This document shows, in pieces, positions 1 through 9,123 of a stretch of DNA of 64,000 bases. Position 1 is the first letter of the stretch; each line of letters opens with the position of its first letter. The stretch covers positions 372,001-436,000 of the forward strand of contig JBCCPK010000002.1 in the NCBI GenBank assembly GCA_039024915.1. The letters run 5' to 3'. The position numbers and the translations under genes were made by a program. The notes beneath the pieces were generated by a model. It was given only the letters and a program-made list of their open reading frames with translations, made no database searches and had not been told where the DNA came from. Source of the DNA: Pseudomonadota bacterium (GTDB taxonomy: Bacteria > Pseudomonadota > Alphaproteobacteria > Rhizobiales > MH13).

Positions 1-2
1 AT

Positions 3-236
3 CTTGAGGCCGTTTTCGATGTACCGGTGAGAGTGTCGGCAATTTTGGGCCGGTCGAACATGCGGGTCTCTGACCTGCTCGACCTTGGGCCCGGGACCGT
101 CGTCGAACTCGACCGAAGGGTCGGGGAAGCGATCGACATATTCGTCAACGAGCGCTTGGTTGCGCGTGGAGAGGTTGTCTTGGTCGAAGACAAGCTTGGC
201 GTGACCATGACCGAAATCATTAAAAGCGACAAATAA
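3..236 (+). CDS. fliN: Flagellar motor switch protein FliN (5' truncated by window edge)
   Basis: This is the C-terminal part of FliN, a component of the flagellar C-ring that binds phosphorylated CheY and helps set rotation direction. The frame is open from base 3, so the true start lies outside the window. The visible residues include [13 protein letters not shown], the classic beginning of the SpoA/SurA domain, and end with the conserved [15 protein letters not shown] block. The GTG at position 27 lies inside that domain and is not the real start. flbD follows 20 bases downstream on the same strand, the order known from the Caulobacter fliF-fliG-flbE-fliN-flbD operon. Confidence 0.93.
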   Translation, partial: LEAVFDVPVRVSAILGRSNMRVSDLLDLGPGTVVELDRRVGEAIDIFVNERLVARGEVVLVEDKLGVTMTEIIKSDK

Positions 237-256
237 CGCAGGTCAGGACGACAGCA

Positions 257-1636
257 ATGCGGCTACTTATCTTTGGGAACCTCGGTGGACAGATGGCATC
301 GGCGACGCGCATGGCGATGGAACGCGGCGCGAAGGTGATGCATGCGGATGATCAGGCGGCAGCACTGGACGTTTTGCGAGGCGGGCAAGGTGTGGACCTG
401 CTGATGGTCGATGTTGCCGAAAACATTCGTGACCTTATTCGCGCAATGGAGCGAGAGCATATCTCCGCCCCGGTCGTCGCCTGCGGCGTCAAAAACGACG
501 CCGACGCGGCTGTGCGCGCAATCAAGGCTGGCGCACGGGAATACATACCGCTACCGCCAGATCCCGCGTTGATTGCTGCCGTACTCGCAGCCGTTACCGC
601 AGAGGAACTGGACCTGATATTCCACGATCCTGCGATGGCGCGCGTGGTGAAGCTTGCTGAGCAAATTGCCCCGTCGGACGCCTCCATCATGATAACCGGC
701 GAGTCAGGGACCGGCAAAGAAGTAATGGCGCGCCATGTTCACGCAAAATCAAGCCGATCGGGAATGCCGTTCGTGTCGGTCAACTGCGCAGCGATACCAG
801 AGAATCTTTTGGAATCTGAGCTATTTGGACATGAGAAAGGAGCCTTCACGGGTGCCTTGGCCAGACGAATTGGCAAATTCGAGGAGGCGTCGGGTGGCAC
901 TCTCTTGCTCGATGAAATCTCCGAGATGGACGTACGCCTACAGGCCAAGCTCTTGCGGGCTCTGCAGGAACGCGTGATCGACCGGGTGGGTGGCAACAAA
1001 CCCGTACCCGTCGATCTTCGGATCATCGCAACGTCCAACCGTTCGCTGACGGAAGAAGTCAAGAAAGGGACTTTTCGGGAGGACCTTCTGTTCCGTTTAA
1101 ACGTCGTCAACCTCGCTCTACCGGCGCTGCGCGAACGACCGGCTGACATTCTCAAACTGGCAGATCATTTCGCCCGCAAATACGCCAAAGCCAACGGCTT
1201 TCCTCTGCGGCCGCTATCTGAAACCGCTGAAGCCCAACTTATGGCGGTACAGTGGCCGGGGAACGTTCGCGAGCTGGAAAACACCATTCACAGGGCGGTC
1301 CTGTTGGCTTCTGGATCGGAAATCGGTGCCGAGGCGCTTATCGCACCCGATGGTGCCGATTTCGTCGTGCGGCAACCGGCAGCATCATCTGCTGCTGTTC
1401 AAAAGGCTGCGATGACTGCAGAGGCGGTGACCCGCGCTCTGGTGGGAAGGACCGTTGCAGAAGTGGAACAGGATTTGATCCTCGATACACTCGACCATTG
1501 CCTCGGCAACCGCACCCATGCGGCCAACATCCTTGGGATTTCCATCCGAACGTTGCGAAACAAGCTTAATGAGTACACAGCGCAAGGCTTAGATGTTCCC
1601 CAGCCGGGCCAGGCACGCACCCAAATCGCCGGCTGA
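257..1636 (+). CDS. flbD: Sigma-54-dependent flagellar regulator FlbD
   Basis: An NtrC-family activator of 459 residues that, in Caulobacter, activates late sigma-54 flagellar promoters and represses early ones. The order is a degenerate receiver (1-110), an AAA+ domain with Walker A GESGTGKE (148-155) and the sigma-54 contact motif GAFTGA (195-200), and a Fis-type helix-turn-helix at the C terminus (around 405-445, with [19 protein letters not shown]). The receiver keeps an aspartate near residue 52 but lacks the acidic pair after strand 1 and has Pro instead of the conserved Lys late in the domain, so classical phosphorylation is doubtful. In Caulobacter, FlbD activity depends on FliX; no fliX is visible here. 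It lies directly downstream of fliN. Confidence 0.93.
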   Translation: MRLLIFGNLGGQMASATRMAMERGAKVMHADDQAAALDVLRGGQGVDLLMVDVAENIRDLIRAMEREHISAPVVACGVKNDADAAVRAIKAGAREYIPLPPDPALIAAVLAAVTAEELDLIFHDPAMARVVKLAEQIAPSDASIMITGESGTGKEVMARHVHAKSSRSGMPFVSVNCAAIPENLLESELFGHEKGAFTGALARRIGKFEEASGGTLLLDEISEMDVRLQAKLLRALQERVIDRVGGNKPVPVDLRIIATSNRSLTEEVKKGTFREDLLFRLNVVNLALPALRERPADILKLADHFARKYAKANGFPLRPLSETAEAQLMAVQWPGNVRELENTIHRAVLLASGSEIGAEALIAPDGADFVVRQPAASSAAVQKAAMTAEAVTRALVGRTVAEVEQDLILDTLDHCLGNRTHAANILGISIRTLRNKLNEYTAQGLDVPQPGQARTQIAG

Positions 1637-1638
1637 CA

Positions 1639-2130
1639 TTAGGCTAGGTCCGCCCTTGGGATGCGCAAGATCTGACCCGGGAAAATGACGTTGGGGTCTG
1701 ATATGACGTCCTGATTAGCCTGAAAGATCGGCTGGAAGTTACCACTTCCATACTGGTTCTGGGCAATGCTTGTAAGTGTGTCGCCGCTCTGCACCGTGTA
1801 GGGTTGCCATCCATCATAGCCGGGCAGAATCTTCGGCCCAAACAGAATTGGGATCACCACCGAAGGTCCGTCCGCCGTCGCGGTATCATCTGCCAAGGTC
1901 AGGAAGAGGCGGGTCAGCTGAAAGCTGTTGGTTTCGGGTATATCAATTGATCCTTGAAATTGTCGCAGCCCCAATGCGCCAACTTGGGTAAAGCTACTGA
2001 ATTCATCGTGGCCATCGGAAACTCTGATTGAAAGCGTCCCTTCGAAGGCAGCCGCGTTCCCGGCGATAAGGATTTTTGAGCCGACCAGATCGAACGGTTG
2101 TGGCTGTTGGATGTCGAGTGTGACGGACAT
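1639..2130 (-). CDS. Gmad2 immunoglobulin-like and LysM domain protein
   Basis: A small protein of 163 residues with two recognisable parts. The first (about 10-95) resembles the Gmad2 immunoglobulin-like domain: it starts with the typical PFDLVGSKILIAGNA strand pair and a FEGTLSIRVSDG motif. The second (about 110-160) is a LysM peptidoglycan-binding repeat, YTVQSGDTLTSIAQNQYG through PGQILRIP. I chose the ATG at 2130, preceded by GGAGAAAAGGC. A longer frame runs to 2223 but has no such site. No signal peptide is visible, which is odd for a LysM protein. It is convergent with flbD (2-base gap) and divergent from flhA, interrupting a flagellar cluster. Function unknown; cell-wall binding is inferred from LysM. 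Confidence 0.75.
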   Translation of the reverse strand: MSVTLDIQQPQPFDLVGSKILIAGNAAAFEGTLSIRVSDGHDEFSSFTQVGALGLRQFQGSIDIPETNSFQLTRLFLTLADDTATADGPSVVIPILFGPKILPGYDGWQPYTVQSGDTLTSIAQNQYGSGNFQPIFQANQDVISDPNVIFPGQILRIPRADLA

Positions 2131-2249
2131 GCCTTTTCTCCGTAATTTTCGATCGGGTAATGATACCACCGATCCTCGGTTTCGCCTGTGATCAACGTCA
2201 CAAAAGAGCGCCGTTCTGCGCACTCAAACTGATAAGCTCCCCGCTTCAG

Positions 2250-2264
2250 TTAACCGGCTGTTTA
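2250..2264 (+). promoter_or_regulatory. Candidate CtrA box upstream of flhA
   Basis: TTAA followed by seven bases and TTTA, one base off the CtrA consensus TTAA-N7-TTAA, 65 bases before the flhA start. In Caulobacter the class II flagellar genes, including flhA, are activated by CtrA. Pattern match only. Confidence 0.4.
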
Positions 2265-2329
2265 CCCTAAAGGCGGCAAAAAATGCCGACCGTGCCCAGC
2301 TCCTTGAGGGCGCACAACGAGCAGCATTT

Positions 2330-4480
2330 ATGGCCGATACCAGCGCCACTCCACCTTCAGCGCCACCGGGACGCACAGCGCTCCCCTTCGCATTGCCTAG
2401 TGCTCAACAGCTGAAGGACGCGCTGCTGCGCGGCGATCTTGCGCTTGCCTTCGGCGTGATGACGATCCTCGTGGTTCTCATCATGCCGATGCCGCCGTTC
2501 ATGCTGGACATCTTTCTGGCTGTGTCGATCATCTTTTCGGTACTCGTGTTGATGACGGCGCTGTTCATCCACAAACCTCTGGAGTTTTCCGCTTTCCCGA
2601 CGGTTTTGCTGATCGCGACCATGATCCGTCTTGCGCTCAACCTCGCATCTACCCGCCTCATTCTCTCTGAGGGCCATACAGGTCCTGACGCCGCCGGCGA
2701 TGTGATTGAGGCGTTTGGATCGTTCGTTATGGGTGGCAACTTCGTGATCGGTCTGATCGTGTTTGCCATTTTGGTCATTGTGAACTTCGTCGTGATCACA
2801 AAGGGCTCGGGACGCATCGCGGAAGTCGCCGCGCGCTTCACCCTCGACGCGATGCCCGGAAAACAGATGGCGATTGATGCCGACCTGTCGGCAGGATTAA
2901 TTGACGAAGGCGAAGCGCGTCGACGCCGCAAGGAACTCGAGGATGAAAGCTCCTTCTTCGGCGCAATGGACGGTGCGTCGAAGTTTGTCCGCGGTGACGC
3001 GATCGCCGGCCTGCTCATCACCTTCATCAACATCATTGGCGGCATCGTAATCGGTGTCGCGCAGATGGATCTGTCGTTCGGCGACGCCAGCCGAGCCTAC
3101 ACCTTGCTGACCGTCGGCGACGGGCTGGTTAGCCAGATTCCAGCTCTGATCGTGTCGACCGCCGCGGGCCTACTTGTTTCAAAGGCCGGCGTTAGCGGCG
3201 CAGCTGACAAGGCGTTGGTTGATCAGCTATCGGGGTATCCCAAGGCCCTTGGCATGTCGTCATTCGTGATGGTCGTCCTCGCGCTCCTGCCCGGTATACC
3301 ACCCCTGCCCTTTCTGGGGCTAGCGGCGGGCGCAGGCTACCTTGCCTTGCGATCAACGCAAAAACTGAAGCAAGCCGAGACCGAAGCCCGGGCACAGGAG
3401 GTGATCGAAGAGGCAGCGAAAAATGCGCCGCCTGCAGAAGAGCCGATCTCATCGGCGCTGCGGATTGATGATTTGCGCATTGAGCTTGGGTACGGACTGT
3501 TGACGCTCATCGAGGACGGCGAAGGTTCGGACCGTCTCACAGAACAGATCAAGGCTCTCCGACGCGCCCTCGCCGCCGAACTCGGATTCGTTATGCCGTC
3601 GGTGCGGCTGCTCGATAACATGCAGCTCGATGCCAACACCTATTCGATCAAGGTCAAGGAAGTGGAGTCCGCAACTGGCGAAGTCTTCGTTGGGCAGTTC
3701 ATGACAATGAACCCAACCGGTGGTGAGGTTGAACTTCCCGGCCGCACCACAACCGAACCGACTTTCGGCCTTCCGGCGACGTGGATTGAAAAGAAACTTC
3801 GCGATCAGGCAGAGATCAAGGGCTATACGGTTGTCGATCCAGCGACCGTGATCTCGACACATCTCACCGAAGTCATCAAGTCATCAACAGCGGATCTGCT
3901 GTCCTATGCGGACACGCAAAACCTCCTGAACGAGCTTCCAGCCGCCCAGCAGAAACTGGTCGATGACCTGGTCCCCGGTCAGATTTCGGTTTCAGGCATC
4001 CAGCGCGTTCTGCAAACGCTGCTCGCCGAGCGAATTTCCATCAGAGATTTGGCAACAATCCTCGAGGGCATAGCCGAGGCGACAGGCTTCGCCCGCACAC
4101 CCCAAGCTATTGTCGAGCACGTGCGGACCCGGCTGGCGCTTCAAATCTGCGCCCAACACCAATCGCCTGCAGGATATGTCCCACTCCTTCCACTTTCCCC
4201 CCAATGGGAGCAGTCTTTCTCTGACGCGCTTGTGGGCAGCGACGATGAGGAGAAGCATCTCGCAATGGCACCATCGAAGCTTCAAGAGTTCATTACCTCG
4301 GTCAACTCGGCGTATAATCATGCAGCCGAGCAAGGTGAGGTACCCGTGATGCTGACCTCACCCGGTATCCGGCGCCATATCCGTGCAATCATTGAACGGT
4401 TCCGGCCGCAGACTGCGATCCTCAGCCAGGCTGAAATCCATCCGCGCGCAAAACTCAAGACCTTCGGACAGATCAGCTAA
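2330..4480 (+). CDS. flhA: Flagellar export apparatus protein FlhA
   Basis: The large export-gate subunit of the flagellar type III secretion machine, 716 residues, a normal length for the family. The N-terminal half holds about eight hydrophobic segments (roughly 35-330) separated by the conserved cytoplasmic FHIPEP-type loop. That loop includes KGSGRIAEVAARFTLDAMPGKQMAID and the following RRRRKELEDE. The C-terminal half is the soluble export-substrate and chaperone docking domain. A candidate CtrA box lies upstream. The stop codon overlaps the start of the next gene by one base (TAATG), so the two are probably co-translated. Confidence 0.96.
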   Translation: MADTSATPPSAPPGRTALPFALPSAQQLKDALLRGDLALAFGVMTILVVLIMPMPPFMLDIFLAVSIIFSVLVLMTALFIHKPLEFSAFPTVLLIATMIRLALNLASTRLILSEGHTGPDAAGDVIEAFGSFVMGGNFVIGLIVFAILVIVNFVVITKGSGRIAEVAARFTLDAMPGKQMAIDADLSAGLIDEGEARRRRKELEDESSFFGAMDGASKFVRGDAIAGLLITFINIIGGIVIGVAQMDLSFGDASRAYTLLTVGDGLVSQIPALIVSTAAGLLVSKAGVSGAADKALVDQLSGYPKALGMSSFVMVVLALLPGIPPLPFLGLAAGAGYLALRSTQKLKQAETEARAQEVIEEAAKNAPPAEEPISSALRIDDLRIELGYGLLTLIEDGEGSDRLTEQIKALRRALAAELGFVMPSVRLLDNMQLDANTYSIKVKEVESATGEVFVGQFMTMNPTGGEVELPGRTTTEPTFGLPATWIEKKLRDQAEIKGYTVVDPATVISTHLTEVIKSSTADLLSYADTQNLLNELPAAQQKLVDDLVPGQISVSGIQRVLQTLLAERISIRDLATILEGIAEATGFARTPQAIVEHVRTRLALQICAQHQSPAGYVPLLPLSPQWEQSFSDALVGSDDEEKHLAMAPSKLQEFITSVNSAYNHAAEQGEVPVMLTSPGIRRHIRAIIERFRPQTAILSQAEIHPRAKLKTFGQIS

Positions 4481-5136
4481 TGATCGACCAACCAGACATC
4501 CCATGGCACCTTGAAATCGATGAAGATGGTTTCGCCGAGGTTCCAATAGGCCTTCACGCAACTGTCGAAACCAGCTTACAACGGGACACAGCTCCAAATC
4601 CCGGCGCCTATCGACTACCTTCCGGTTTTAGGCTCGTTCAACCTGAACCGGTCGACCTCGATGCCTTCAAAGCGCTCTTCAGCGACATTGGCGAGCCTTG
4701 GCTGTGGTTTGGACGGCTGCTGGAGACGGATGAGGATATGCAATCCATTCTCACCGACCAGAACACCACGTTGCGCTACCTCATCGACAGTTTTGCCGAC
4801 CCCGTTGGATTGTTTGAAGCACAGCAGCAAGGCGACGATACGTTGGAGGTGACGTACTTTGGCCTTCGCAGCAATGTGATGGGCAAGGGGCTAGGCGGCC
4901 CGTTTATGGAGCATGGCCTTGCCGCCGCCTGGCATTCTGGCATTAAGCGCATCTGGCTACACACGTGTACGTTCGATAGTCCCTATGCCCTAGCCTTCTA
5001 CCGGCGTCAGGGCTTCCGACCGTTTAAGCAACGCATCGAAGTCGCGACCGACCCGCGGCTGACAGGCCTTTTGCCTCGGACGGCTGCGCCCCATATACCG
5101 TTAGCGGATTTCTCAGATCCTGAAGCGAGCACGTGA
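4480..5136 (+). CDS. GNAT-family N-acetyltransferase
   Basis: A predicted acetyltransferase of 218 residues. The C-terminal half has the GNAT acetyl-CoA signature region GLRSNVMGKGLGGPFMEHGL (motif A) and the late motif SPYALAFYRRQGFRP typical of RimI-like enzymes. The N-terminal 50 residues show no recognisable domain. It begins on the last base of the flhA stop codon and ends overlapping the next gene, so it belongs to the flhA transcript. The substrate cannot be told from the sequence. A role in flagellar assembly is not implied by position alone. Confidence 0.82.
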   Translation: MIDQPDIPWHLEIDEDGFAEVPIGLHATVETSLQRDTAPNPGAYRLPSGFRLVQPEPVDLDAFKALFSDIGEPWLWFGRLLETDEDMQSILTDQNTTLRYLIDSFADPVGLFEAQQQGDDTLEVTYFGLRSNVMGKGLGGPFMEHGLAAAWHSGIKRIWLHTCTFDSPYALAFYRRQGFRPFKQRIEVATDPRLTGLLPRTAAPHIPLADFSDPEAST

Positions 5137-5441
5137 TGGAAAAATCAACGCCAGAGATTGCAATAACCCATTCAGAAGAAGGGTCAAAAGGCGCTTACAC
5201 AGCAAGTGTTGTTGGCAAACCGCCAGCTGAGCTGACATATAGTCGCGCAAGCGAGAGCCTGATTATCATCGACCATACGGGCGTTCCGGACGAACTGCGC
5301 GGTATGGGCGTTGGCGTCGCGCTGGTAAAGCGCGCCGTGGAAGACGCGCGAGCCTCCGGTACAAAGATCATGCCCTTGTGCCCCTTTGCAAAAGCCCAGA
5401 TCGCCCGTCACAAAGAATGGCAAGACGTCCTAAGCGGATAG
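5136..5441 (+). CDS. Small YjdJ-type GNAT acetyltransferase
   Basis: A compact single-domain acetyltransferase of 101 residues of the short GNAT subfamily. Its core reads VPDELRGMGVGVALVKRAVE, followed by IMPLCPFAKAQIARHKEW, a signature of this subfamily. The ATG at 5136 overlaps the previous stop (TGATG); a GTG three bases earlier is the alternative. It is the third gene of the flhA transcript. Its 3' end overlaps the convergent gene on the other strand by 12 bases. Substrate unknown. Confidence 0.82.
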   Translation: MEKSTPEIAITHSEEGSKGAYTASVVGKPPAELTYSRASESLIIIDHTGVPDELRGMGVGVALVKRAVEDARASGTKIMPLCPFAKAQIARHKEWQDVLSG

Positions 5442-6152
5442 ACGCGTTTTATCGGAGCTCGTGGGCAACGTGGTAAGCGGCTGGCGAGCGATCTTCCGGG
5501 CTAGATCGTGATTCATCAAACCACGAACAGCGATATCGATTTGTGGCTCTTTCTCCAGGAGCTGCCTCAGCCGCGAGACCGACCAAGCCAAATAAACGGC
5601 GCCGGGACGCATGACTACGTCTGCCGTCGCGGGGTTCTCCGATATGAATGCGATCTCGCCAAGAAACGCTTCGGCGGATAATTCAATCTGCCGACCGTCT
5701 TTAACGACGAAGGCCTCCCCAGCAAGCATGTAATACAGTTCGCTAGGCATTTCCCCTTGTACAAGTATCCGCTGTTCCGCCGAAGCGCGGCGGACCTCAC
5801 CGACCTTTATGAGCTTTTGCATCTGGCCAGGCGTCAGAATATCGAGCGCATTCACAAATGGCCTGACTTCTGCAGCAAATTGCCGCCCCATGCGCTCGCG
5901 TATCAACAGCAACATAAAGGCGGCGGCAACAAGAGCCATCAAGGTCTTCCAAAAAAGACCAAACCAGATCGGATCATTATCGATGTAGGCGTAAAACACC
6001 GCCTGAAGGCCAGTACCGACCACAGCCAGGGCCCTCAGCATGATGGGGCCTCTAACGGCAAACGCGATGACCGCAAGAAGATTACCGAGATTGAACAGGA
6101 TCACGAGCAGCTCGTGCATCCCTGGCTCGGACCAATTCAATTCGGCGAACAT
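5430..6152 (-). CDS. Popeye-like membrane protein with cyclic-nucleotide-binding-type domain
   Basis: A protein of 240 residues with three hydrophobic segments at the N terminus (about 12-34, 38-55, 62-85). They are followed by a cNMP-binding-type beta-roll (about 110-215) with VQGEMPSELYYMLAGEAFV and FLGEIAFISENP. This layout matches Popeye-domain proteins. The phosphate-binding cassette has the GE pair, but where CRP-type domains carry PRxA the sequence is PATADV. The phosphate-gripping arginine is therefore missing and nucleotide binding is uncertain. It is monocistronic, facing away from fliJ-fliI with a gap of about 100 bases. The role is unknown. Confidence 0.7.
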   Translation of the reverse strand: MFAELNWSEPGMHELLVILFNLGNLLAVIAFAVRGPIMLRALAVVGTGLQAVFYAYIDNDPIWFGLFWKTLMALVAAAFMLLLIRERMGRQFAAEVRPFVNALDILTPGQMQKLIKVGEVRRASAEQRILVQGEMPSELYYMLAGEAFVVKDGRQIELSAEAFLGEIAFISENPATADVVMRPGAVYLAWSVSRLRQLLEKEPQIDIAVRGLMNHDLARKIARQPLTTLPTSSDKTRLSA

Positions 6153-6260
6153 TCAAACCCCGGGCAAAAGTCAGGCACGGGTTTTGTCAGACGCGCTTTG
6201 AGCCGTCAAACCTCAACTGAGGCTTCGTAAAAGGGCTGCATCGGTGCGCAGCCCAATTAA

Positions 6261-6683
6261 TCAACCGATCATGCCGGTTCGCGTTCGGCGCACCTGGCTA
6301 AGTTCCTCAATCTCGGACTGCTCTCGAGTGGCAACAGCCGTCCGATGCGCTTCCTGATCACGCTCTTCAAGCAGCTCAACCTTCTTGAGATCTTCAACCG
6401 CTTCCGCCAACTGATCCTGCGCCGCCTCAAGCTGCCCGCGCAGGTTTTCCGCAGAGTCGCGCAGGTTGTCGCGGCGTTGTGCCGCCGCCTTAGCGTAGGT
6501 CGGGTAGGCATAGTGCCCTACATCAGTGATGCCGGACTTCTCTTGCTCTATGGCAACTTCACGATCGAGTTCGGCAGCCATGCGTTCGAAGTCCGCCATC
6601 ATTGCCTCGATCTGAGCCAGCTGGCGGCGCTTTTCATCAACCTGATAGCGCTTCAGGCGGATCAGAGACTCACGCGATTTCAT
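6261..6683 (-). CDS. fliJ: Flagellar export protein FliJ
   Basis: A coiled-coil chaperone-escort protein of 140 residues, the usual FliJ size. It forms the stalk in the FliI ATPase ring and helps cycle export chaperones. The sequence is almost wholly helical and charged, starting SLIRLKRYQVDEKRRQLAQ as FliJ proteins do, with no hydrophobic segment. It follows fliI by 16 bases on the same strand, the standard fliI-fliJ pair. A GGAG site stands about ten bases before the ATG. Confidence 0.9.
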   Translation of the reverse strand: MKSRESLIRLKRYQVDEKRRQLAQIEAMMADFERMAAELDREVAIEQEKSGITDVGHYAYPTYAKAAAQRRDNLRDSAENLRGQLEAAQDQLAEAVEDLKKVELLEERDQEAHRTAVATREQSEIEELSQVRRTRTGMIG

Positions 6684-6699
6684 TACTCAATACTCCTAA

Positions 6700-8025
6700 T
6701 CACGCGTCCTGCTCACCTCCAAGGATGTCAGCAAGCAGACCATAACCTTCCTCAAGCGACGTTGCTTCCCCCTTGCCCTGGCTCAAGAAGGCTTCGAGCT
6801 CAGGGTTCAGCCGGATGGCCTCGTCAACATCGCTGTCCGACCCTTGACGGTACGCACCAAGGCGGATCATTTCCTCCATATCGCCGAAAGAGCTTAACAA
6901 ACCGCGAGCACGCAGCACATTTTTTCGCGCATGCTCGGGAACACAGGCCGGCATTGTCCGCGAAACCGACTTCAAAATGTTGATGGCGGGGTAGCGGCCG
7001 CGCTCTGCAATCGCGCGCTCCATGACAATGTGACCATCAAGAATTGAACGGACAGCGTCAGCCACCGGCTCATTATGATCGTCACCCTCAACGAGAACCG
7101 TGAACAACCCCGTTGTTGTCCCTTCTCCTTCCACCCCAGGACCTGCGCGCTCCAGCAGTCGAGGAAGCTCGGTAAACACCGTGGGCGTGTAACCTTTGGT
7201 TGTCGGCGGCTCGCCGCCGGCCAACCCGATTTCTCTTTGTGCCATGGCAAAACGGGTGACCGAATCCATCATCAGAAGTACGTTTGATCCTTGGGCGCGA
7301 AAATACTCAGACACAGTCGTCGCCATGTAAGCCGCTTGCCTGCGCATCAGTGCGCTTTCGTCTGATGTCGCGACAACGACCACCGCCCGTTTAAGGCCAT
7401 CGGGGCCGAGATCATCTTCAAGGAATTCTTTCAGCTCACGGCCACGTTCGCCGATCAAGCCAATCACAGCGACATCGGCCGACGTGTTTTTTGCCAGCAT
7501 CGACATCAGGACAGATTTTCCGACGCCAGACCCTGCGAAAATCCCCAATCGTTGACCTTCGCAACACGTGACAAAAGTATTCAGCGCACGGACCCCAAGA
7601 TCAAGCGGAGAGCCTACCCGACGACGGGAGGCAGGAGGTGGAGGGGACGCCCGAAGGTCGAAAGCTTGCTGGCCGCTAGGCAGCGGACCGGCACCATCAA
7701 TGGGTCGACCCAGACCATCGACGACACGACCGAGCCAGTGGCGACACGGCTTTGCCGTTGCATGGGTCGACACCAGAAGTGCCCGACACCCAAGCCGTAT
7801 GCCTTCCACAGCGTCGAAAGGCAGGCAGACCGCTCGATCATTGCGGAAGCCGACAATCTCGACCATCACCTTACGTGACGAAGAGACTTCAACCGAGAGC
7901 CGAGAGCCAATTGCAAGCAGGTGTAAGGGCCCGGCAATCTCGACCAACAAACCTTGCAGCCCCGTCACGCGACCGAACACATCACGTTCAAGCAGATCGG
8001 CAATCTGATCACTCAGATCATGCAT
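6700..8025 (-). CDS. fliI: Flagellum-specific ATPase FliI
   Basis: The ATPase of the flagellar type III export apparatus, 441 residues. It has the P-loop AGSGVGKS (164-171), the [13 protein letters not shown] segment, and the [28 protein letters not shown] block that characterises the F1-like secretion ATPases. The N-terminal barrel (1-90) is complete. It is transcribed away from ctrA; the 272-base divergent region holds candidate CtrA and GANTC sites, so fliI-fliJ may share cell-cycle control with ctrA. Confidence 0.96.
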   Translation of the reverse strand: MHDLSDQIADLLERDVFGRVTGLQGLLVEIAGPLHLLAIGSRLSVEVSSSRKVMVEIVGFRNDRAVCLPFDAVEGIRLGCRALLVSTHATAKPCRHWLGRVVDGLGRPIDGAGPLPSGQQAFDLRASPPPPASRRRVGSPLDLGVRALNTFVTCCEGQRLGIFAGSGVGKSVLMSMLAKNTSADVAVIGLIGERGRELKEFLEDDLGPDGLKRAVVVVATSDESALMRRQAAYMATTVSEYFRAQGSNVLLMMDSVTRFAMAQREIGLAGGEPPTTKGYTPTVFTELPRLLERAGPGVEGEGTTTGLFTVLVEGDDHNEPVADAVRSILDGHIVMERAIAERGRYPAINILKSVSRTMPACVPEHARKNVLRARGLLSSFGDMEEMIRLGAYRQGSDSDVDEAIRLNPELEAFLSQGKGEATSLEEGYGLLADILGGEQDA

Positions 8026-8092
8026 TGTGTGGCCCTACCTGACACGGTTCCAAAGGTTGAACTCTATTTCCACCGAAACCCCTTGCAGCGGT

Positions 8093-8133
8093 GATTCGCC
8101 GTCTGGTAATCGTTAACGCATTCGGGGCGAATC
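8093..8133. promoter_or_regulatory. Two GANTC methylation sites in the ctrA/fliI promoter region
   Basis: GATTC at 8093-8097 and GAATC at 8129-8133 lie within 41 bases in the divergent region. CcrM methylates GANTC, and in Caulobacter a GANTC site tunes the ctrA P1 promoter. About one site would be expected by chance in this 272-base region, so the pair is only suggestive. Confidence 0.3.
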
Positions 8134-8184
8134 AGCCCGTATGCTTTCCAAAGTCTTGCGTTTTTTCAGGTGAGAAAGGGTGTC

Positions 8185-8199
8185 TTAACCTTTCGCTTA
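8185..8199 (+). promoter_or_regulatory. Candidate CtrA box upstream of ctrA
   Basis: TTAA, seven bases, then CTTA: one base off in the right half of the CtrA consensus, about 100 bases before the ctrA start. CtrA is known to autoregulate in Caulobacter. Pattern match only. Confidence 0.3.
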
Positions 8200-8297
8200 C
8201 ACCTGCGAGTTACCGTTTGTGTGAGGGCAGAACTATGCCCAGTAGATGCTCGAGTTGTTTGAGCACGCGAACCCAGAATAGGGCAAAGGGGATTGGC

Positions 8298-8999
8298 ATG
8301 CGCGTTTTGCTGATCGAGGACGACATCGCAACCGCTGAGAGCATCGAATTGATGCTCAAATCAGAAGCGTTCAATGTTTACACCACTGACCTCGGCGAAG
8401 AGGGCGTGGATCTCGGTAAACTCTATGATTACGACATTATCCTGCTCGATCTAAACCTGCCGGACATGTCAGGTTACGAAGTCTTGCGGACACTGCGCTT
8501 GGCGAAGGTCAAGACACCGATCCTGATCCTTTCAGGGCTTGCGGGCATTGAAGATAAGGTGCGCGGGCTTGGTTTTGGTGCAGATGATTACCTAACCAAG
8601 CCGTTCCACAAGGATGAGCTGGTTGCGCGCATCCATGCGATCGTCCGGCGGTCGAAGGGACACGCTCAATCGGTGATCACGACCGGCGATGTGACGGTCA
8701 ATCTCGATACCAAAACTGTGGAGGTGGACGGACAGCGCGTTCACCTCACCGGTAAAGAGTACCAGATGCTCGAGCTTTTATCTTTGCGCAAAGGCACCAC
8801 GCTGACCAAAGAAATGTTCCTGAACCATCTGTATGGTGGAATGGATGAGCCGGAGTTGAAGATCATTGACGTCTTCATCTGCAAGCTGCGCAAAAAGCTC
8901 GCTGCGGCCACTGGTGGTTCAAACTACATTGAGACGGTATGGGGCCGGGGATACGTGCTGCGTGATCCTGATGAATCAACGGTCAAGCAGAGCGCCTGA
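8298..8999 (+). CDS. ctrA: Cell-cycle master response regulator CtrA
   Basis: An OmpR-family regulator of 233 residues that controls the cell cycle, flagella, division and envelope genes in alphaproteobacteria. The receiver has the acidic pair EDD (7-9), phosphoacceptor Asp51 in ILLDLNLP and Lys in [13 protein letters not shown]. The C-terminal winged helix is complete ([19 protein letters not shown] through [11 protein letters not shown]). I chose the ATG at 8298 with an AAAGGGGA site upstream; the open frame extends to 8091, but the family begins MRVLLIEDD. The window also holds chpT, the histidine phosphotransferase that passes phosphate from CckA to CtrA. An intrinsic terminator follows. 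Confidence 0.97.
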   Translation: MRVLLIEDDIATAESIELMLKSEAFNVYTTDLGEEGVDLGKLYDYDIILLDLNLPDMSGYEVLRTLRLAKVKTPILILSGLAGIEDKVRGLGFGADDYLTKPFHKDELVARIHAIVRRSKGHAQSVITTGDVTVNLDTKTVEVDGQRVHLTGKEYQMLELLSLRKGTTLTKEMFLNHLYGGMDEPELKIIDVFICKLRKKLAAATGGSNYIETVWGRGYVLRDPDESTVKQSA

Positions 9000-9030
9000 C
9001 GGATCGCCCAACCCTACAGATAAACAAACA

Positions 9031-9061
9031 ACGCCGCCCACAAACTGGGCGGCGTTTTTTT
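9031..9061 (+). terminator. Intrinsic terminator of ctrA
   Basis: Stem ACGCCGCCCA paired with TGGGCGGCGT around a CAAAC loop, followed by a run of T residues; 31 bases after the ctrA stop codon. Confidence 0.9.
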
Positions 9062-9123
9062 GTTCTGAAAACGTTTGGTCAGGATCGCCCGCTGAGGTTT
9101 CCCAATCCCACGTAGGCCGGAAC

